A DNA stretch of 64,000 nucleotides, from assembly GCA_902826155.1 (NCBI GenBank), contig CADEDU010000002.1, positions 1-64,000 of the forward strand, read 5' to 3'. Both the position numbers and the translations under genes were made by a program. This document shows positions 44,245 through 53,153 of the stretch, piece by piece. Below the pieces are notes generated by a model that was not told the origin of the DNA, did not search any database, and worked only from the letters and a program-made list of their open reading frames with translations. This stretch comes from an uncultured beta proteobacterium (lineage in GTDB: Bacteria; Pseudomonadota; Gammaproteobacteria; Burkholderiales; SG8-39). Position 1 is the stretch's first letter. Every line of letters starts with the position of its first letter.

Positions 44245-45258
44245 TCACTCGACTTTCGCACCGGAATCGCGCACCGCTTGACCCCACTTCGCAAGCTCGC
44301 TGCGGATGAACGCCGCGAATTGCTCGGGCGTGCTGGTACGCACCTGGGCGCCCAGGCCGGCAAGCCGCTCGCGCACATCGGGCAGATTGAGCGCGCGGAT
44401 GATCTCTTCGTTGAGCCTCTGCACGATCGGCGGCGCAATGCCCGCCGGACCGAGCATGCCCAGCCATGCCGCCATATCGAAACCCTTCACGCCCGCCTCG
44501 GCGACCGTCGGAACGTCGGGCAATGAAGGCAGGCGCGAGCCGGTGCTGATCGCGAGCGCACGAATCTTGCCGGCCTTCACCTGCGGCACGGTGACGACCG
44601 CGGTATCGAACATCGTGTGCACATCGCCGGCAAGCAGTCCGGTGAGCATCTCGACGCTGCCCCGGTAGGGCACATGAGTCAGGGCGATGCCGGTCTGCGT
44701 GGCAAACATTGCTGTGATCAGATGCGCGGTCGTGCCGTTGCCGGGCGTTGCGTAGTTGATCGCGCCGGGCTTTGCTTTGGCCTGCGCGAGCAGATCGGCG
44801 ACTGACTTGATCGGCGAGCCCGCATTCACCGCCAGCACGAATGGCAGGTCGACTGCGAGCGTGATCGGCGTGAAATCGCGCGTCGAGTCATACGCAATCG
44901 ACTTGTAAAGGTTGGGATTGGTGGCGATGGGCGCAGTCGCCGAGAACAGCAGGGTGTGCCCGTCGGGTGCGGCGCGCGCGGCCTCGGCAGCGCCGACACT
45001 GCCGGCCTGACCGGGCTTGTTCTCGACCACCACGTTCCAGCCGTTGGCCTCGCCGAGTTTCTGCGCGATGAGGCGGGCGATGATGTCGGTCGACACCCCT
45101 GGTGGGAAGCCGACGATGATACGAATCGGACGTGCGGGCCAGTTCGCCGAGGTCTGCGCCGATGCCGGCGCGGCAATCAGGAGCACAGACAGCGCAGCGA
45201 TCGACGCAAGAAGCAGCGAACGATATCGAGAAGCGCACAACGGGCGGTTGATCCACAT
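44245..45258 (-). CDS. Bug/TctC-family periplasmic binding protein
   Basis: From ATG 45258 the product has 337 residues with a signal peptide (LLLASIAALSVLLIAAPASAQ). Motifs: IIVGFPPGVSTDIIAR, ENKPGQAGSVGAAEAARAAPDGHTLLF, PGAINYATPGNGTTAH, LTHVPYRGSVEMLTGLLAG and LPDVPTVAEAG. The start is uncertain because no ribosome binding site is visible; a GTG at 45303 is possible. No TctAB partner is adjacent. The ligand is unknown. Confidence 0.87.
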   Translation of the reverse strand: MWINRPLCASRYRSLLLASIAALSVLLIAAPASAQTSANWPARPIRIIVGFPPGVSTDIIARLIAQKLGEANGWNVVVENKPGQAGSVGAAEAARAAPDGHTLLFSATAPIATNPNLYKSIAYDSTRDFTPITLAVDLPFVLAVNAGSPIKSVADLLAQAKAKPGAINYATPGNGTTAHLITAMFATQTGIALTHVPYRGSVEMLTGLLAGDVHTMFDTAVVTVPQVKAGKIRALAISTGSRLPSLPDVPTVAEAGVKGFDMAAWLGMLGPAGIAPPIVQRLNEEIIRALNLPDVRERLAGLGAQVRTSTPEQFAAFIRSELAKWGQAVRDSGAKVE

Positions 45259-45525
45259 GGCATTGGACAGGGAATCGAACAAGGCATCGAACAAAGCGAT
45301 CACTGCGATGGGGATGGCAGCAGCGCGAGTCTACCCGGCCGACTCACCCACCGGCCCACCTGATGTGGATCTCGGGAGCCGGCATCACAGGTCGCCTCGC
45401 GCGGTGCAAGGTTCAACCGCGACGCCGGGCTCCGATCGGCTCCTGCGCATGGCCGAGCGGCGTCGAGCGCAGCGGCTTGCGTCCCTAGAATCGCGGGCTC
45501 TCGAACAACGTACGGAGGTCCGGTC

Positions 45526-45885
45526 ATGCGTCGATCATTGGGCGCGCTGCTTGTCGCGGCGTTGAGTCTTGCCACACCACTGCTGGTTCACGCATCAGAA
45601 CTGTTCGTGGTGACCGTCAGGCACGAAGTCGCCGATTTTGCCGCGTGGAAGAAAGGCTTCGACGCCGACGAAGCAAGCCGCCAGAAAGCCGGGGTCCAGA
45701 CGATCTACATCCTGCGCGACAACGACAAACCGAACATCGTGACCGTAGTGCACGAGTCGGCCAACCTCGACAAGCTGCGCACGTTCATCGCCGAGCCATC
45801 GCTCAAGGCGAAGATGAAGAAAGCCGGCGTCAAAGGCGTCCCGGAAGTCAGGATCGGCGCCGCAGTGCACGCGGCCGGCAGGTAG
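45526..45885 (+). CDS. Exported ABM-like dimeric alpha-beta barrel protein
   Basis: ATG 45526 follows GGAGG. The 119-residue protein has a signal peptide (LGALLVAALSLATPLLVHAS), then LFVVTVRHEVADFAAWKKGFDAD and NDKPNIVTVVHESANLDKLRTF. The strand-helix pattern with a central His resembles antibiotic biosynthesis monooxygenase-like or cyclase-like small proteins, but exported. The family assignment is tentative and the function unknown. It is convergent with the PAS protein gene. Confidence 0.65.
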   Translation: MRRSLGALLVAALSLATPLLVHASELFVVTVRHEVADFAAWKKGFDADEASRQKAGVQTIYILRDNDKPNIVTVVHESANLDKLRTFIAEPSLKAKMKKAGVKGVPEVRIGAAVHAAGR

Positions 45886-45958
45886 TTCGCGCGCGTTCCG
45901 CGGGCGCCGGGGCGAACGAGGCGCGGCTGGCCGAGATGTAGGCTAGGCCGCCGCCTCG

Positions 45959-46978
45959 CTACAGCGCGATCGAAGCGACGTCTTCGGTCAGGGCGAACGG
46001 CTCGGTCTCGTCGCCAAAGCTCACCTTGCGCTTGCGCTCGCGTGCGGTGAGCTGAATCAGCAGCACCTCGCGTCCATCGTCGCCGCGCACCTTGTCGAGC
46101 TGATAGCCCAGTGACCGCAACATCCAGCGCGCCAGGCGGAATCGCTTACCCAGTTCAGCAGCCGGTTCCTGGTCGGAGTTCTTCGGGGCCTTCAGCTTGA
46201 CGCACGAGCGGTCGTCGGCCTCGGAGCCGTGGCTGGCATGCATGATCGCGAGAATGGTCTTAGTGCCGCTCATCAATGGATGCAATTCGATGCGGCTGAC
46301 CGCGTGGCCGATTCCGGATTCGTCCGTCCAGGCACGAATCGAATAAGCGATGCACTCGGCGATCGCCCAGGTGACCACTGATTCGTTGATTTCCACCTCG
46401 CTGTGAACCGCCGGTTCGTCGACAAGAACGACGCGCGCCCGACGCTCCGCGGCAAGTGGCGAGGCATGTTGCCAGGCCTTGAGGATCAGAGAATCGAGCG
46501 TGACTCGCTGCCGGGGCGAACCCAGGAGCGCATCGATGTCCACTTCGCCATCGACTCCGGCCGCGGCCTTGGCCTTGGCGCTACCCTGCGAGCCTGACTC
46601 CAGCCGCGGGAGCGCACCAAACCGGATCATGTGGCCGGCGCCCAGAGGCCAGTGCACGACGCTCACGCCGTAACGCATCGGCACGCCGTTCCGATCGATA
46701 TCGACCTCGGTGTCGCCGGAGGTCCGGCCATCGTGGCGCAACTTGTCGACCACCGCCTCGACCACCGAAGCGTTTGCGATCCGCGACGGATCGTTCTCGG
46801 TGTGCTGATGGGCCGCCTGGTTGGCAAAGAGGATTTCGCGGTCGGCGCCGACGAACACCAGGCCGTCGGTGACACCGCGAAGCACTTCTTCGAGCGGGGG
46901 ATCGATCACCAACCTGGTCTTCGCCCGCCCCGCCTTCGGCGCGAACCCTGCCTGATTTGTACCAAAAAGCCTTATCAC
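45959..46978 (-). CDS. PAS protein with degenerate GHKL ATPase domain
   Basis: I place the start at GTG 46978 (IRLFGTNQAGFAPKAG) with AGGGAG upstream; the frame extends to 47035. A PAS domain (EEVLRGVTDGLVFVGADREILFANQAA and onward) is followed by VTLDSLILKAWQHASPLAAERRARVVL and NESVVTWAIAECIAYSIRAW, matching the lead-in and N-box helix of a histidine kinase ATPase domain. The N-box Asn is absent (CIAYSIRA), no DxGxG motif is seen and there is no phosphoacceptor His helix. It looks like a pseudokinase or signalling adaptor. It is divergent from the unknown gene at 47203. Confidence 0.6.
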   Translation of the reverse strand: MIRLFGTNQAGFAPKAGRAKTRLVIDPPLEEVLRGVTDGLVFVGADREILFANQAAHQHTENDPSRIANASVVEAVVDKLRHDGRTSGDTEVDIDRNGVPMRYGVSVVHWPLGAGHMIRFGALPRLESGSQGSAKAKAAAGVDGEVDIDALLGSPRQRVTLDSLILKAWQHASPLAAERRARVVLVDEPAVHSEVEINESVVTWAIAECIAYSIRAWTDESGIGHAVSRIELHPLMSGTKTILAIMHASHGSEADDRSCVKLKAPKNSDQEPAAELGKRFRLARWMLRSLGYQLDKVRGDDGREVLLIQLTARERKRKVSFGDETEPFALTEDVASIAL

Positions 46979-47202
46979 TGGAACGCTCCCTGGACCCCGG
47001 CGCGATAACCGTTGCTTGCAGTTCGACTCGGTCACGCCAATCCGCTACGCACTCGCAGTGTGAGAACTCTGCACGCCCGATGCTGTATAGCGTTGATACA
47101 CCGCTGGGCAGAATTCACGAGAGTTGGGAGTTAATACAGATCGTTGACGCGCACTGGCCTCGCCGCACGCGTGGATCCCGAATCTGATAAGTACGCAGTT
47201 CA

Positions 47203-47625
47203 ATGACGCCGATCGACCGTTTCGCGTTGGAGCAGCACAGCGGCCCGTACGAAAACTGGCCGACGCGTTCGCGCCTGATCGATGCCGGGGTAATCACCGC
47301 GACGCATGTGCCCGGCTACAACCTGCTCCATCAGTTCGAGCTCAAGGCCGGATCGCTGCTGGTCACCGACTACGACTGCCCGTTCGAAGAGGCGACCACG
47401 TTCATATTGCTTGCGCCCGATCTGCACGTGCTCGACACCCATACCTTCGGGGCGCCGTACGCCTCGTTCCTGCTCGACCGTATCGAAGTGATCGACGATT
47501 CGTCGCTGCGCGTGGTGTTCTACGATGAGGACGCTTGGCGAGTGTCGGTGCACAAGCCTGCGCTGCGCTTCATGCGGCCGCGCCTGCGCGCAGAACGATG
47601 GCCCAAGCCCGCGCGCCCGGCATAG
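47203..47625 (+). CDS. Unknown 140-residue protein
   Basis: The frame starts MTPIDRFALEQHSGPYENWP and continues LLHQFELKAGSLLVTDYDCPFEEATTFILLA, LDTHTFGAPYASFLLDRIEVID and LRVVFYDEDAWRVSV. It is rich in beta-like segments and has no signal peptide or membrane helix. I do not recognise the family. It is divergent from the PAS/pseudo-ATPase gene and precedes the cyclase gene by 124 bases. Confidence 0.7.
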   Translation: MTPIDRFALEQHSGPYENWPTRSRLIDAGVITATHVPGYNLLHQFELKAGSLLVTDYDCPFEEATTFILLAPDLHVLDTHTFGAPYASFLLDRIEVIDDSSLRVVFYDEDAWRVSVHKPALRFMRPRLRAERWPKPARPA

Positions 47626-47749
47626 ACTTCGACCAAGTCTCAAGGAATGTCAGTGCCGAAGACGCCAAAGTCCGGATCGACCCCGCAGGCGGCTCGGTGC
47701 CACCTCCCCGCTCCAGACCAACATCGAAGCACCACATCAGAGGAACCTC

Positions 47750-48487
47750 ATGCCGCGCATCGTCGATCTAACTCTGCCGGTGCAGTCCGGCATGACGGGG
47801 ATTCCGAAGATCCCGTTCTACGAGCAAATCCCCGTGCGGATCGAGGCAATTACGCTGGCCAGTGAAGAACAGCGCGCGCTCCTGGAGCGGGAGTCGGTGG
47901 ACGTGCGCGCCGGAGCGGCAGCCGTCGGCCATATGAACACGCTGATCACGCTGCACACGCACATCGGCACGCATATCGATGCACCGCGCCACTTCTACGC
48001 CGAGGGCGCTCCGGTGGATCAGTTGCCCCTCGATCGCCTGGTAATGAAGGAAGCGGTGGTGTTCGACTGTTCGAGCAGAGCGGCCGGCGATGGCGTGACC
48101 GCGGACGACCTCGAACGCGCCCGCGTCAAGATCGGTGCGGGACAGGTCGCCGTGATCAAGACGCGCTGGACCGATCGCGCCTGGGGCACGCCCGAGTTCT
48201 GGGAAAACACGATCTATCTCGATCCGAGCGTGGGGGAATGGACCGCAAGCCGGGGCGTCGCAGCGGTGGCCATGGATTGCTTTCCCGAGAAGCCGTTCTG
48301 GCGGTTCACGCTCGGCCCGACTGAGCGCGGTGCCAATCACAAACGCTGGCTGAGCGCGGGCATTCCGATGATCCAGCTCGTCACCAACCTCGACCAGGCG
48401 GGCGAGCGATTCCACCTGACCGCGCTCCCGCTTCGACTGCGCGGCATGGATGGCGCACCGGCGCGCGTCGTCGGCATCGTGCCGTAG
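47750..48487 (+). CDS. Cyclase-family (kynurenine formamidase-like) metal-dependent hydrolase
   Basis: ATG 47750 follows AGAGGAA; 245 residues (MPRIVDLTLPVQSG). The metal-binding motif HTHIGTHIDAPRHF is at about residues 66-79, followed by DQLPLDRLVMKEAVVFDC and AVAMDCFPEKPFWRFTLGP. Family members hydrolyse N-formylkynurenine or related amides and lactones using Mn or Zn. It precedes the molybdenum hydroxylase genes by 124 bases on the same strand, so it may act on the same heterocycle. The substrate is not known. Confidence 0.87.
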   Translation: MPRIVDLTLPVQSGMTGIPKIPFYEQIPVRIEAITLASEEQRALLERESVDVRAGAAAVGHMNTLITLHTHIGTHIDAPRHFYAEGAPVDQLPLDRLVMKEAVVFDCSSRAAGDGVTADDLERARVKIGAGQVAVIKTRWTDRAWGTPEFWENTIYLDPSVGEWTASRGVAAVAMDCFPEKPFWRFTLGPTERGANHKRWLSAGIPMIQLVTNLDQAGERFHLTALPLRLRGMDGAPARVVGIVP

Positions 48488-48611
48488 TTCAGACGATCCC
48501 GACCATCGAACGATCCCGACCCGGCATGCCACCCGTGCGCGTGATTGCGCTCACGTGCAAACGCCACGACGATCGCCGCTCATCTACGCACTGATCCACG
48601 AGTTCCCAGCG

Positions 48612-49460
48612 ATGGAGTTCTTCTCTCCCACCGATCTGCGCGAGGCGCTGCATCTGCTCGCCACGGACGACGCGCGCCCGCTCGCCGGCGGCCAATCGCT
48701 CGTCGCGATGATGAATCTCGACCTCGTCGCCCCTGGCCGACTGGTGAGCCTGCGCCGCATCGATGCATTGCGCGGCATCACCCTTCAGGGCGACGGCACT
48801 GCACGCATCGGCGCGATGACCACGCACGCCGAACTGGCGGCATGCCAGGGCAGCTCCCCCGCATTGCGCCTGCTGGCGATGGCTGCCGCAGTCGTTGCGT
48901 ACCCGGCGGTGCGCAACTTCGGAACGCTTGGGGGCGCGGTGGCCCATGCCGATCCGGCCGGCGACTATCCGGCTGCGTTGCTAGCCGCCGATGCGCGGAT
49001 CGAACTCGCGTCGACCAACGGAACGCGCGAAGTCGGTGCTGCCGATTTTTTTCAGGGCGTGTTCTCCACCGCCGCGCGCGCCGACGAGATCGTCACCGCG
49101 ATCGTTGTTCCACCCGGCCCGGCGCGGGCAGGTGCGCACTACGAGAAGCTCTCGCTCGTGGCGGGCGATTTCGCGATCGCCTCGGTGGCGGCGATCATCT
49201 CCGCACACGGTGATCGATGCACGGTCGCGCACATGGCGATCGGCGCATGCGGGCCGCGACCGGTTCGCGTGGCCAGTGCGGAACAGTCATTCGAGGATGC
49301 GCCGATCACCGACGAATCGATCGCGCAGCTCGGTGCAAATCTCGCCGCAGCCTGCGAACCCGGGGATGATCAGCGCGCCTCGGCCGCCTATCGGCGTCGG
49401 GTGCTACCTGCGCTGGTTCGACGCGCCATACGCGGCGCCCTCGACCGCGCGAAAGAGTGA
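48612..49460 (+). CDS. Molybdenum hydroxylase, FAD-binding subunit (CoxM-like)
   Basis: From ATG 48612 (MEFFSPTDLREALHLLA) the product has 282 residues. The FAD-binding motifs PLAGGQSLVAMMNLDL and YPAVRNFGTLGGAVAHADPAGDYPAALLAADA are those of CO dehydrogenase medium subunits. It passes electrons from the Fe-S subunit to an acceptor. The gene is followed after seven bases by the Fe-S subunit. The true start may be a little upstream, as these proteins often have about ten extra residues, but no ATG is available there. Confidence 0.9.
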   Translation: MEFFSPTDLREALHLLATDDARPLAGGQSLVAMMNLDLVAPGRLVSLRRIDALRGITLQGDGTARIGAMTTHAELAACQGSSPALRLLAMAAAVVAYPAVRNFGTLGGAVAHADPAGDYPAALLAADARIELASTNGTREVGAADFFQGVFSTAARADEIVTAIVVPPGPARAGAHYEKLSLVAGDFAIASVAAIISAHGDRCTVAHMAIGACGPRPVRVASAEQSFEDAPITDESIAQLGANLAAACEPGDDQRASAAYRRRVLPALVRRAIRGALDRAKE

Positions 49461-49467
49461 GCCTCCC

Positions 49468-49944
49468 ATGGCCTCCGGCAAGCTTCACTACCCACTGACG
49501 GTAAACGGCGAGACGCTCGACGTGCTCGCTCCTCCTCAGGCAACCCTGCTCGAAGCGCTGCGTGACGCACTCGGACTCACCGGCACCAAACGCGGCTGCA
49601 ATCACGGCGTGTGTGGCGCCTGCACGGTCATGATCGACGGCCGCATCGCCCGTTCGTGCCTCACGTTGGCCGCCGATGTCGGCGAACGCGCGGTCACCAC
49701 GATCGAAGGCGTTGCGCTCGACGGCAAACTCGCGCCGGTACAGCGCGCGCTGATCGAAGCGGGCGCGATTCAGTGCGGCTTCTGCACCCCGGGCTTCGTC
49801 ATGACACTCACGCAGCTGTTCGCCGAAAACGGCGCAGCCTCGCGCACCCAGATCCGCGCTGCGCTTGCCGGCAACCTGTGCCGATGCTCGGGCTACGTGA
49901 AGATCGTGCAGGCGGCCGAATCGCTCGCCGGAGCACGCCCTTGA
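49468..49944 (+). CDS. Molybdenum hydroxylase, [2Fe-2S] subunit (CoxS-like)
   Basis: The 158-residue protein has the plant-type ferredoxin cluster motif TKRGCNHGVCGACTVMIDGR and the second cluster domain IQCGFCTPGFVMT plus AGNLCRCSGYVKI, holding both [2Fe-2S] centres. It relays electrons from the Mo site to FAD. Its stop overlaps the TTG start of the Mo subunit by four bases (TTGA). Confidence 0.94.
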   Translation: MASGKLHYPLTVNGETLDVLAPPQATLLEALRDALGLTGTKRGCNHGVCGACTVMIDGRIARSCLTLAADVGERAVTTIEGVALDGKLAPVQRALIEAGAIQCGFCTPGFVMTLTQLFAENGAASRTQIRAALAGNLCRCSGYVKIVQAAESLAGARP

Positions 49945-52271
49945 CCACCTCGATCACGACGTTAGGCGCCAGCCTGCCGCGGCTGGAAGCGGCCGACAAG
50001 GCAGCCGGCCGCGCTCGCTATGCCGACGACATCCAGCTTCCCGGCATGCTCCACGCTGCGCTCGCCACCAGTCCGCACGCCCATGCTCGCATCAAAGGCT
50101 ATCGGCTCGATGCAGCGCGCGCGATCCCGGGGGTGAAAGCGATCGTCACCGGTGCCGACCTGGGCCCGCAGCGCAGCGGCGGCATCGTCAAGGACGAGCA
50201 CATGCTCGCGCGCGACAAGGTCCGTTACGTGGGCGAGCCGGTGGCAGCGGTGGCCGCGATCGATGGGGCGACGGCGCGTCGCGCCGCGCAGGCGATCGAA
50301 GTCGAGTACGAACCGTTGCCGGCAGTGTTGAGCATCGACGACGCGCTCGCCGAGAACGCACCGATCCTGCATGAAGCATTCGCGAGCTACGTCAAGACGG
50401 TCGCGGGCGGCGGCTCGGGCAACGTGGTGTTCCGCTCGAGTCTGTCGGAGGGCGATGTCGACGCCGCCTTCGCGCAATGCGATGTCGTGGTCGAGGCCAG
50501 CTACGAGACGCAGGCGCAGCACCACATGTACATGGAGACCAACGGCTGCGTGGCCGAGCCCGATGCGCAAGGCCGCATCACCGTGCACGCCACCTGCCAG
50601 TCGGTGCATCACATCCAGCAGCGCGTGGCCGAAGAGCTGGGCGAGCCGATGGCGAAGATCCGCGTGATCGCCACGCGCGTGGGCGGCGGCTTCGGCGGCA
50701 AGCACGCCTCCAACATCCATTCGATCGCGGCGTGGCTGGCGCGCGCGACGTCACGGCCGGTGAAGCTGGTGCTATCGCGCAATCAGGACTTCGAGATCCA
50801 GCGCTCGCGTCATCCGGCTCGCATCTGGATGAAGACCGGCGCCCGACGCGACGGCACGATCCTCGCGCGCGACGTGCGCATCGTCACCGACGGTGGCGCC
50901 TACGCCGACGAAAGTCCGCCGGTGCTCACCTTCGCGTTGCTGATGTCGAGGGGGCCGTATCGCATTCCCAACGTGCGCGCGCAGGGCATGGCGGTCTACA
51001 CCAACAAGCTGCGGGCCGGATCGTTCCGCGGCTTCGGCAATCCGCAGGCGAGTTTCGCCGGTGAGTCGCAGCTCGACGAGCTGGCGGCCGCCCTGGGCAT
51101 GGATCCGGTGGCGCTGCGCCTGAAAAACACGCTGCACGCCGGCGACACCGCGTTCGGCGGCCAGCCGCTCGCCTCATGCATCGTCTCGAGCTGCCTCACG
51201 CACGTGCGCGACGCGCAGGCCACAGCACCAGTCATCCCGCCACGCTCCAGCATGAAACGCGGCGTCGGTTTCGCGCTGATGAGCCACGTCTCCGGGTTGA
51301 TGGGCACCGCCGCCAATGTACAACTGCGCACCGACGGCTCGGTGGCCTTGTCGACCGGTTGCGTCGATATCGGCCAGGGCTCCGACACGATCATGGTGCA
51401 GCTGTGCGCCGATGCATTGGCGCTGCCGGTCGAGCGCGTGAGCTACGCAGCGCAAGACAGCGACACGTCCCCCTACAACTGGAAGACCGCCGCGAGCCGA
51501 TCGACGTACATGACCGGCCGCGCTGTAGTGAATGCCACGACCGAGATGCGCGACCGGATGTTCCAGCACGCCGCCGAACTGATGGAGTGCGCCACCGCCG
51601 ATCTCGAACTGCGCCCCGGCGGTGAGATCGCGGTGAAGGGCGTGCCGCAGAAGAAGGTCACATTCCGCGATGTCGCGATGCGCAGTCTGTTCCAGAGTGG
51701 CGGGCCGATCGCAGCGAACCACGGCTTCGTATTCGACGGGCCGCGATTCGACCCGAAACGCGCCTCGATGCATCAGCTCGCCTTCCCGAACCTCGGCGCG
51801 TACACGTTCGGAGCCACTTGCGTGGAACTCGACGTGGACGAGGACACCGGGAAGATCGAAGTGCGGCGTGTGTTTTCCGCGCACGACGTCGGCCGCGCCA
51901 TCAACCGCGGCAGTTGCGAAGGCCAGATCCAGGGCGGCATCGTCCAGGGCCTGGGCTACGCGCTCACCGAATCGCTCAAGTGGAACGATGAAGGCTGGCT
52001 CACAACGATAACGTTGGCCGACTACAAGGTGCCCGGCATCCTCGATGTGCCGCCCGAGATCCATGCGATCGTGCTGGAAGATCCCGACCCGTCGCATCCG
52101 GTCGGCGCAAAGGGCGTCGGTGAGCCTTCGCTGGTCGGCGTCGCGCCTGCGGTGGCCAATGCGATCGCAGCGGCTACCGCGCGCGATGGGCGCCGGGGAG
52201 CACGCGTAAGACAACTGCCGATGACGCCGGAGCGTGTGCTCGATCAAATCGACGCGCGCGATCGACGTTAG
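49941..52271 (+). CDS. Molybdenum hydroxylase, molybdopterin-binding catalytic subunit (CoxL/XdhB-like)
   Basis: The frame starts at TTG 49941, overlapping the Fe-S gene stop; 776 residues. Cofactor motifs: VGGGFGGKHASN, GSFRGFGNPQASF, VDIGQGSDTIM, and the catalytic Glu in AKGVGEPSLVGVAPAVANA near the C-terminus. The AYRSFR motif of true CO dehydrogenase is absent, so it is an aldehyde, purine or N-heterocycle hydroxylase. The FAD, FeS, Mo order is CoxMSL-like. No XdhC or CoxDEF maturation gene is in the window. The substrate is open; xanthine is possible given the urate genes at 60-62 kb but is not shown. Confidence 0.92.
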   Translation: MTTSITTLGASLPRLEAADKAAGRARYADDIQLPGMLHAALATSPHAHARIKGYRLDAARAIPGVKAIVTGADLGPQRSGGIVKDEHMLARDKVRYVGEPVAAVAAIDGATARRAAQAIEVEYEPLPAVLSIDDALAENAPILHEAFASYVKTVAGGGSGNVVFRSSLSEGDVDAAFAQCDVVVEASYETQAQHHMYMETNGCVAEPDAQGRITVHATCQSVHHIQQRVAEELGEPMAKIRVIATRVGGGFGGKHASNIHSIAAWLARATSRPVKLVLSRNQDFEIQRSRHPARIWMKTGARRDGTILARDVRIVTDGGAYADESPPVLTFALLMSRGPYRIPNVRAQGMAVYTNKLRAGSFRGFGNPQASFAGESQLDELAAALGMDPVALRLKNTLHAGDTAFGGQPLASCIVSSCLTHVRDAQATAPVIPPRSSMKRGVGFALMSHVSGLMGTAANVQLRTDGSVALSTGCVDIGQGSDTIMVQLCADALALPVERVSYAAQDSDTSPYNWKTAASRSTYMTGRAVVNATTEMRDRMFQHAAELMECATADLELRPGGEIAVKGVPQKKVTFRDVAMRSLFQSGGPIAANHGFVFDGPRFDPKRASMHQLAFPNLGAYTFGATCVELDVDEDTGKIEVRRVFSAHDVGRAINRGSCEGQIQGGIVQGLGYALTESLKWNDEGWLTTITLADYKVPGILDVPPEIHAIVLEDPDPSHPVGAKGVGEPSLVGVAPAVANAIAAATARDGRRGARVRQLPMTPERVLDQIDARDRR

Positions 52272-52280
52272 CGGCGAAGT

Positions 52281-53093
52281 TCACGCCGGGCAGCGTTCGA
52301 TGAACTCGCGAACCAGTTGGTTGAACGCCTCCGGCTGTTCCCAATGGATGAACCGGCCGGCGTTCTTGAACGGCGCAGCCTCGCGGAAACCGGTCATGCC
52401 CTTCAGCACCTGCGGCTGATCGGGAAACGGATCACCGTCGCCGCACACCCCGAGCACCGGGATCGACAGCTGCCGGAAAGCCGGAATCAGATCGGGTACC
52501 GAACAGGCGAGTTCCAGCATGCCGCGCCGGTACTCCTCGACCGGATGCGCCGCGAACAGTCGCACGCAGCGCTCGCGAATCGGCGAATCGAGCGGGATCA
52601 CCATGTAGATCGAGCGACCGCCCTCGCGCCGCACATAGTCGATCAACGCCTCACGCCCCTGCGTCTCGAGCACGCGCACCACCTGCTGCGAAGCCTTCAC
52701 CCAGCGATCGAAATACTTCAGCGCGTCGTGCAACTCGCTCCAGGCCACCATGACGATGCCGCGCACCCGGTCGGGATACTGGATCGCGTACTGCGCAGCG
52801 ATTGCCGCACCGAACGCCACAGCGATGATGATCGGGCGTTTGATGCAGAAGTGATCGATCAATGCCGCCAGGTCGCGCACCTGGTTCACCAGCGAGAAGC
52901 CGTACTCGGTCAGTTCGGTCTGCGCGTGGCCGCGGCGATCGTAGGCAAGGCAGCGGAACTGTCCCGATAGCGCCGGCAGCTGATACTCCCAATAGTCGGT
53001 GCCGTGGATCTCGCCGTGGATGAACACGACATCCGGACCGCTACCCGTCAGCTCGTAGTGGAATTCGCAACCGTTGACGCGGACGTGCGGCAT
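52281..53093 (-). CDS. Alpha/beta-hydrolase-fold protein lacking the nucleophile Ser
   Basis: The 270-residue protein has the fold pattern: oxyanion-hole region VVFIHGEIHGTDYW, AYDRRGHAQTE, the acid in GVCGDGDPFPD and the His in GRFIHWEQPEAFN. At the nucleophile elbow, usually G-x-S-x-G, the sequence is AVAFG (91-95), with Ala93 at the Ser position (codon GCG). It may be non-hydrolytic, like pseudo-hydrolase receptors, or use another chemistry as in cofactor-less dioxygenases or decarboxylases of this fold. It ends the Rieske-aminotransferase-HDAC-like operon and is convergent with the Mo hydroxylase gene. Confidence 0.85.
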   Translation of the reverse strand: MPHVRVNGCEFHYELTGSGPDVVFIHGEIHGTDYWEYQLPALSGQFRCLAYDRRGHAQTELTEYGFSLVNQVRDLAALIDHFCIKRPIIIAVAFGAAIAAQYAIQYPDRVRGIVMVAWSELHDALKYFDRWVKASQQVVRVLETQGREALIDYVRREGGRSIYMVIPLDSPIRERCVRLFAAHPVEEYRRGMLELACSVPDLIPAFRQLSIPVLGVCGDGDPFPDQPQVLKGMTGFREAAPFKNAGRFIHWEQPEAFNQLVREFIERCPA

Positions 53094-53153
53094 GTCGTGC
53101 TCCCTGGATGTTTCCTGCTATTACGCGTCAATGCGGCTGCAGCGCGATCTCGT

